DNA of 64,000 nt from Symsagittifera roscoffensis (lineage: Eukaryota > Xenacoelomorpha > Acoela > Convolutidae), in the NCBI RefSeq assembly GCF_963678635.1, contig NC_087065.1, forward strand, positions 73,231,345 to 73,295,344, given 5' to 3'. Below, in pieces: positions 57,080 through 64,000 of the stretch. Position numbers and translations under genes: made by a program. The stretch's first letter is position 1. Each line of letters starts with the position of its first letter. The notes beneath the pieces were generated by a model. The model worked only from the letters and a program-made list of their open reading frames with translations, did no database searches and was not told where the DNA came from.

Positions 57080-59700
57080 AATTCGATCATTGTTTATTTG
57101 GACGAATTTTATTTGTCAATTGTCTGCTCCTCATAGCACCATCAAATAACAGGTATGAATTTTAACATTTATTTAATTAGTTCAGTCCAGTTTCTGGTAA
57201 GCTCATTTAAATACCGATACTCAAAGTTCGCAAGTTCTACGTTTTTTAAAATCCCCTGCTTGAAGTTTTTTTGCAGGCGATTTCACGGCGTCACAAATCA
57301 AATACTTTTATTAAAACACTTATCATTCATGAAAAGTTTCCTTTTCTACAATTTCGTAGTAAAAACTGTTCATTCGTAGTGAAACCTGTATGAAATCTCT
57401 ATGATAAGCTGTTTTTGTTCATGAAAATTGTTTGATAAGCATTTTTTTTCATGAAAATGTAATTACTAGCATTTTTCCATTAATAAAAATTTAACAACAA
57501 TTTATTTTTAGTTCAAAACTTTGCAATTATTCGTGTTAAAAACATCCACAGGTTAAGTGAAAACAATCGCTTGATTGTCAATTCAAAACAATATTCGAAT
57601 TATTTCTTATGGGTTATTAATTTTGTGTCAATAAGAAAATCTCTAGAAAAGAGACCTCTTGAACACTTTGATCCATCTGAACACAAAGTTTCATAGAGAT
57701 CCTTTCATATTAGAGGAAAGGTTCCCGCGGTTGATGAAAAATAAATCTTCCGAATCAATCATAAAACTAAATCAATTTTGCTTCTTGTCGATTCTTATTA
57801 GTTAATACGCTAGATGTCCACTTTATGAAGTGTCTATTTTATGACTTGTCTATTTTTTGCTATGTAACCCTTTAATATATTAACGGGCCATCAAAAGTGC
57901 ACTTATAGTAGAGTTTGTTGTCGGCAAGGCAACTATTGTACCCACGTAAGGAATCCCTCATGTGCAAAAGACAGAATGCGCGAAACATTGTCAACCAATC
58001 AGAGCTCAGTATTCAAAAAATTCAAAAGGAAAAAGCGCTAAAACTCATGAATTTTGAACAGTTTGAACAGTTTAAGCATTCGGTCCTTCACGTATGAGAG
58101 TTGCCTTTGTACCCATTCAGTTTCAAATACGTTCCAGAAAAATTTAATCAAACACTTGCTCTTTTGCATTTGTTGCTTCCGATGTAAAAACTTGAGGGGA
58201 GCAGAAGGATATTTGTGTTTGAGTTTTTCAGCTTCCAAAACTGTAAAACAGATACAAACAGCAAAATAAACTGGTATGTATGTATTTTTTAATGTCCAGT
58301 TAATTAGATCATCAAGTTTGCCAATCATATACAAGACAGTCACAAAAAAATCTACAAAAAGTCTCAAGATAAATTTAAATACACTTTTTGGGGTAGCGAC
58401 AAATTTTTCAACTTAAAAACAATTTGGATCATTCAAAAAGCAAGCTCAGATTGTGGTAAAAATATAATATCCGGAATATGTGGGTTCAATATAACACCAC
58501 TTGACCATCAAACAAACTGTTTGTTGTGATCAATTCGTAAAGGGAAATGAAGGAACTATGGCGTACGGTGTTTTTTTCCGATGCTTCTTAACTCAAGGAA
58601 AATTAAAAGTTTGTTATGATATCATAATTAAGGTACCGTTTTGAAGACCTGTCATCCACAATTTAAATAACAGTCAGAACTCCATTTTGATGATCATCAA
58701 ATGACCTGATTTGTAGAGCTTACGTAGTTTTACTAATACTTATAACTCAATCTGATTGTGCGACCTAATTTAGTCGCATTTCAACAAGAAAAGTCACCAA
58801 TAATTTAAAAAGAAACAATTTTTCTTTCAATTTTTGATTTATTCTCTCCTAATGTCGTTTTAGAACCCGATTAGTAATTATACGGGTTTCAAAAATGTAA
58901 AATTTATATTCAGTTTGAGAAAATTTTTCAATTTATCAGACTTCTTTGCTAGGAAGGTTAAAATAGCCGCTACTGGTTGTTAATTAATATTTCATTTTTC
59001 GTTCTAAATTTTGATCATTTCTTTTAAAATTTAAAGCTTTTAAGCCTAGCTCATTGCCCCTAATTTGCCTAAAAAAACTGATCGAAAACTTACTTTTTCA
59101 AATGATAAAAAAATTTTTGTTTTTAAAATATTGTTCATTTTTTTTCAAATTCATTTTTTTTCAGCAAAAGCTTCTTTACTACTTTTCACATTCAGTTTTT
59201 GACCCATTATTATTTGTTTTAGTGGTGAAATGCACAAAAATCTCAAGATCTTCCATTTGAATTCCAATATTAATTTTTTTTCGATATTCCCGAAATTATT
59301 TTTTTTCTAGAAAGTTTTATTTCCAAAGCACGTATTCTTTTTCATGAAACTTCTCTTAACTTTAATTGAATTGCAAGTCTTCGAGTTCTCACAATTCAAA
59401 ATTTTTCATGACTTTTTGCCTGCACGGCTGTCTGCACAATTATTGTGGGATAACTAGCCGATCGTAAATAGTAATGACAGTAAATTAATTAATGCTTTTG
59501 ATCGCATTTTTGGCTGTGTTTTTTTTTCTGAAAATGAACATCAGTCAAGAAGAACTTTTTAGATGTTATTTTCTAGTTTTTGTAATTCGATTTATTTTTT
59601 TTAAATTTCCGGTGCATGTTTTGTTACGCTTGACTTTTCTCGCATGTGTTGCAAGGCTCAGCTTTGCCACTGCTGTTAAATAGTTTTAAGTGGATCGACA
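57080..59700. other. Gene-free stretch
   Basis: AT-rich. A - strand frame at 58038-58367 is fairly long and hydrophobic in part but opens with a non-ATG codon and matches no family I know. A SINE-like tail, GGCTCAGCTTTGCCACTGCT, occurs at ~59655. Confidence 0.3.
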
Positions 59701-59712
59701 TATATCGAGTTA

Positions 59713-59990
59713 ACAGCGCCGAAAAAAAATTCGTTCAACAGTGCCGAAAATGAAAACTTTGTTCAACAGTGCCAAAAAGTTGAACAGATTAAGTGCGGCA
59801 ATCCAAAATTAAACGATAATCGCTTACAATCTTAGGTGACAATTTAAGATTTTGAGCGATAAAATTTGCAAAAATGATTGTTTAATTTGCAATTGCAGAC
59901 ATGTCTCGCTCTTTAGAAAATGCAGTTCAATTATTCTGAAATTGTTCCATCTTTTTCGGCACTGTTGTACTTCGGCACTGTTAAGCGCCC
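59713..59990. mobile_element. MITE with iterated inverted ends (AACAGTGCCGAA family)
   Basis: The left end has three units (GTTAACAGCGCCGAAAAA, TTCAACAGTGCCGAAAAT, TTCAACAGTGCCAAAAAG). The right end has two inverted units (TTCGGCACTGTTGTACTTCG, GGCACTGTTAAGCGCC). The architecture is like the element at 42373-42606 but the sequence is unrelated. Confidence 0.65.
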
Positions 59991-59999
59991 CCGTTTTGT

Positions 60000-62270
60000 G
60001 ATTCGTATTTGCCAAAGTTGTCTTTCTTTCCGTTCTTTTATTACTCGCACTTAAGTTCAAATCAAGACAGGACGACTGGAGGAACCAAAACTTGATTGCT
60101 TACCTATGATTATTGTTTTTTTTTCTATATAAAAACTCAAAATTGACAATTTTCATTTCAAGTTAGACAAGAAAGCTGGCAGTTTGCTACCAAATTAAAG
60201 AGTTTTGCTTACGTTGTTTTTGCATTCTGCTACTTTCAATAAAATATTGAAGAAAAAATTTAGACTTTCTTGACGTTCTGTGAAAAAATTGACACTTGCA
60301 ATTACATTTTGTTTTTCAAAACAGTTGAAAATCCTGCTCGTTCGAGACTGTTTATAACGTGGATGAACAGTTAGGAATTAGTTTTTCTAGACAAAAATTT
60401 GATAAAAATTTTCTAAGTAAACTTGCTTATAAAAAGAACATGACTGCGCGTATATCAGGACAGAGCCCTGAATCTCTCGACTGGCCTTGCAAAATGTCTC
60501 AAGTAGTTTTGGCAATCAGTTACAAGTTTTGAGCTGTTTGATTTTGTAATACCAAAAGTTTTGTTGCTTAAATTATTGTACCAATTAAACTGGTGGTAAA
60601 GTTTGAGTCGTATACAGAAACAATATGACAGTCTAGTTTGTCTCATATTAATTTGGAACCAATTTGATCGCCAGAGAAATCTCCAAGCATTTTTAGTGTT
60701 ACGTCTTTAGCTTCTTATGAGAGTTTTTTAAAGCGTGCTTAGATCAACCCAAAAAACTACTTTTTAGACAATTCAACAGCTCAAAACTTTACCAAAAAAC
60801 AATGCCAATGAATCTTTTTTTCATTTGAACTTGGGGATTTGATATCTTCAGATACATTAAAACAACCAAGTTAGAATTTTTCCTTGATCTTTCCATTTTG
60901 GTTCATAACGAAACTTCCTTTTGTTTTCACTGTAGTTTACTGTTTTTCTCAGCTAATGCCACCGTGCTCTTACAATTGCTTGTTTTCAATACTGCGCTCC
61001 TATTGAGCTTACACCATTATTTATTGCCCTCTCCTAAAAGAAAACAAAGTGAGAAAAAGATGAGGAAAAATTGAAGAGAAACAACAAGAAATAATAAAGG
61101 AACATTAATAAAATTGAACAGAGTTTAGATATTTTTGGTCATCAAAATTTTACCCTACTTAGGTTGAAAAAAAACTGAGTGTGTTTATTTACCCTCGATT
61201 TTTGCACTGGCGTTTTACAACGTTTTCAATCTTTCAAAATTGCGCTGATGTTGGATTTTATTAATGCAAATATATCTAAGCAAAACAGCATCAATGCTTC
61301 AATATGTGAAAAAAGTTTCAACGTGTGACAATAGTTAATGATAGGTTAACACCAATAATTAAAAAATCCTAAAAGTTGAAGTAAATTGTTTTCGTGACAC
61401 AACTTTGTTTTCTTAATGCGAAAAAAGTGCAAAAAATTTGGTTCATGAAGTTTGGTTTCGAAAATTATCATTGAAACAATCTCAAATTTCAAAAATTTTA
61501 GTGACTATTTGAGATTAAAACTAATGAGATTGTTAGCGCTAAAGAACCCTATTATGACTCTTCAGCTAATGTGGTTGTTCATCAAAACCATGAAATAAAA
61601 ATTGTTTTTTTTAAAGACTGAGCTAACGCATTTTGTTATTAAATTGAAAAATTATTTCTTCTGCCGGCAACATTGAAAATGTCATTTGAAAAGGTTGATT
61701 ATTTGAAAATAGTTTAAGAACTAAAGCAATTAGGGACTAACTGCTTAGTTAGGTGAAATTAGAAATAAAAAACTGGATCGTTTTGTTAGATTTGATTGAA
61801 TCCACCAATTTCCAGGATAAGTTTTGTAGGCTTTTTTGATTCTTCCTACAATTTTTGTTTTCGTAACTTCCCAATAAAATTTGCAAAAAAAAAACAATTT
61901 TGGTATAAAAAATTACTTAGTTTTCAGGAAACTTTTTCGAAAATAATTGTTCTTGTTACTTATAAAAATAATTCGGTAAACGCTTCTCCTCAAGTGACTG
62001 CAGATCACTGTAACAATGACGGAGACTTTTCTTGGGCAGAAATATTTTTCTCAACTTAACCTAAAAATTGTATAAGACTACAAAATTGATGTTTTACAAC
62101 CCCAAAAATTATTTTCTGTGATATTTCAATAGATTTTACCAATTTTTGTTAAGTTTAAATCTATTTCACAATATTTTGGCGTTTGAGTGAATAATTCGAA
62201 AAGTCTTGCGAACTATAATGGTGTGCTTTCCCGTTTGCGGCTTTTGTACAATTCGCAATTGTACGTGCCC
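60000..62270. other. Gene-free stretch
   Basis: AT-rich, no gene, tRNA-like core or clear inverted-end element recognised. Confidence 0.3.
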
Positions 62271-62279
62271 GGATCGAGC

Positions 62280-62610
62280 TGCTCGATTTATTTCCCGATT
62301 TTCTCGACCAAAAATCGGCGTGTCTCGACATTCTTGACCAAACTTTGGTATGTTTCGACTTTCTCGACCGAACTTTGCTATTTTACGACTTTCTCGACCA
62401 AATTTTGGTATGCTTTGACTTTATAGACCCAACAAAAAATTGTTCTTCTTTGTTCGACCTTGTTCGACCCAGTTTAGATATGTTTTGACTTTCTCAACCA
62501 AAATTCGACATATTTTGACCAAAAATTTCTTCTCGACCAAAATTGGGTTTGTTTCGACTTTGTGCTCGACTTAAAATTGCTTCTCGACCACGAAATTTTA
62601 GTCGCAAAAT
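62280..62610 (+). repeat. Degenerate tandem repeat (CGACTTTCTCGACCAAA)
   Basis: About nine drifting units of 30-45 bases built on TTTCGACTTTCTCGACCAAA and TTTGGTATG. The open frames across it on both strands are by-products. Confidence 0.65.
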
Positions 62611-62619
62611 TACACTTGC

Positions 62620-64000
62620 TCGAACTTCAAAGTCGAAATATAAGACGAGCACCTCTACCCAGGCGTCAAGCCAATTTCTCATTGAAACAGAATATGCTAG
62701 TCTTTTTCAATCTGCTTCTTTTTTGTTTGAATATAAAAAGATCCAGCAATTTTTAATTTTTGTCCAACATTGGGTGACTGCGTATAATTTGGTCGCGTAA
62801 AATTGTCTGAAGTCACGCAAAAGATTCTTGAAATTTTACAATCGTCGCGATATATCTTCATGCGTTAATCTAAAAACATTGGGTGACTGCGTATAGTTTT
62901 CTATGGCTTTAACAGTAGAAATTTTTTCTGTTTTGATTAATTGGCAATGATGAATATGCATTTCGTCATAGTCTTTTTTATTTTGGTTCAGTCGCTGATC
63001 ATTTCCACATTTTGATGAAAACTTACCTAAACGTATCGACAAAGGTGGAATAAGATAGATTTATGAAACATAACAAACAAAAACTTTCGTTTCAAGACGA
63101 AACCCAGGTTGTTCCGATAACCCTTTAGCATTGATGAAAAGGTTGTTATTTTTTTAAATGTTGAAAAACGTTCGAGAAAAAACTTGTTTCCACAATATTT
63201 TTCATTTTTTTATCTGAATTTAATCCTCCACACTCGATGTAGAGTACAAAGTACAAAGTGATGTTTTTTGCACCTGTTAACGTTTTAGCAAGAGCAAATT
63301 ACCTACTTCATTTCATTATGGATTGATTAATTTTTCGCTAACGCTTCAAGATTAATACAATCCAAATAGAATTGAGGTAGGCAGTTCAAAAATTTAAAAA
63401 ATGTTAATCGGCTACTTGTTAATTGTTAACGAGCAATATGCTTCGTCTTTATTGATTATAGACAAAATATATCGCGCGTTAACAATTAGCAAATGGTCAT
63501 TTGTGAAATGTTTTGGAATTTAAACTTTGAACGTCAAGTTTTTAAGGAAGGTTGATATAAAAAGTTTTGCCAAAAAATCGAAGTTTGTCTGGAGAAACCC
63601 TGAGCAACGTCGAAAAGTGGAACCAAAAATAGACAAAAACAATGATTTTAAATTAATTTCAAATTAATTTTGGTTCATATTTTTCGTGAGTTTCTATCAA
63701 TTCATTGCATATTTTTGGACTCAAATCCTTTTCACCTATTTTCTTAATAGTTAGTAAACTTAAAAGTTAGTTTTTTCAAAAGCATGTAGTTTTAGCAATA
63801 TTTTACCAATTAGGTTTAAATCGATTTGAAATTGACTTTTTAGGCATTTGGATTGATCATTTGAGCCACCTTTTGAAATGAATTTTTTGAGCTCATAGTA
63901 AAACTAAGATATCTTCAAATTGTTTTCGGTGAGATTATCTTAGATTTTTGTAAAAACCTTGATTTATAGAAAATCGAATTAAATGTGATTTCAATCAACC
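62620..64000. other. Gene-free stretch to window end
   Basis: CATTGGGTGACTGCGTATA occurs twice, at ~62768 and ~62877. Otherwise AT-rich without recognised features. Confidence 0.3.

Noticed and set aside
58038-58367. Small hydrophobic protein on the - strand
   Set aside because: The long frame opens with TTG, not ATG. No acceptor, family motif or repeat copy supports it; chance in AT-rich DNA is enough.

Overview
The window is nuclear DNA from an animal. It is AT-rich, its genes are split by GT-AG introns, it has no bacterial-style operons, and it is full of tRNA-derived SINEs, MITEs and decayed eukaryotic DNA transposons. The combination of a metazoan-type NXT (p15), SERAC1, CWC27, DDX19 and a eukaryotic RNase H2 catalytic subunit points to Metazoa. 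I cannot name the phylum.

Five host genes can be supported, all on the + strand. (1) 267-8929 is the 3' part of CWC27, a spliceosomal cyclophilin. It contains a ~4.41 kb tandem duplication of a whole block of exons whose splice phases allow in-frame reading through both copies. (2) 19261-21412 is a four-exon NXT1/p15-like mRNA export cofactor. (3) 36719-37678 is an intronless RNASEH2A. (4) 40469-42295 is an intronless SERAC1-like serine hydrolase. (5) 42734-49150 is an eight-exon DDX19/Dbp5 mRNA export helicase of 536 residues. Three of the five (CWC27, NXT, DDX19) serve mRNA splicing or export, but the spacing gives no sign of co-transcription.

The strongest biological observation is at the N terminus of the DDX19 protein. 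Residues 15-26, encoded by the second exon, match the PAM2 motif, the peptide that binds the MLLE domain of poly(A)-binding protein. I know of no PAM2 motif in vertebrate DDX19 or yeast Dbp5.

The rest is repeat landscape. 10.9-13.2 kb holds two dispersed repeat families, one interrupted by a nested MITE. 14.1-15.5 kb holds a SINE with target-site duplications followed by a decayed ~170 bp satellite. 15.7-17.5 kb holds a ~47 bp minisatellite with 187 bp and 467 bp higher-order periods. 23.0-32.0 kb is a decayed, tandemly amplified (2,578 bp unit) CACTA/tnp2-like transposon on the - strand. 33.1-33.9 kb is a duplicated unknown exon. 34.0-35.1 kb is a complete but frameshifted Merlin (IS1016-like) transposon with terminal inverted repeats and an 8 bp target-site duplication. 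From 49.2 kb to the end (~15 kb) I find no convincing gene, only MITEs, large fold-back elements and degenerate tandem repeats.

The many near-identical tandem copies (CWC27 block, CACTA block, 374 bp exon copy) could be recent real duplications or assembly artefacts. Read depth would separate these.
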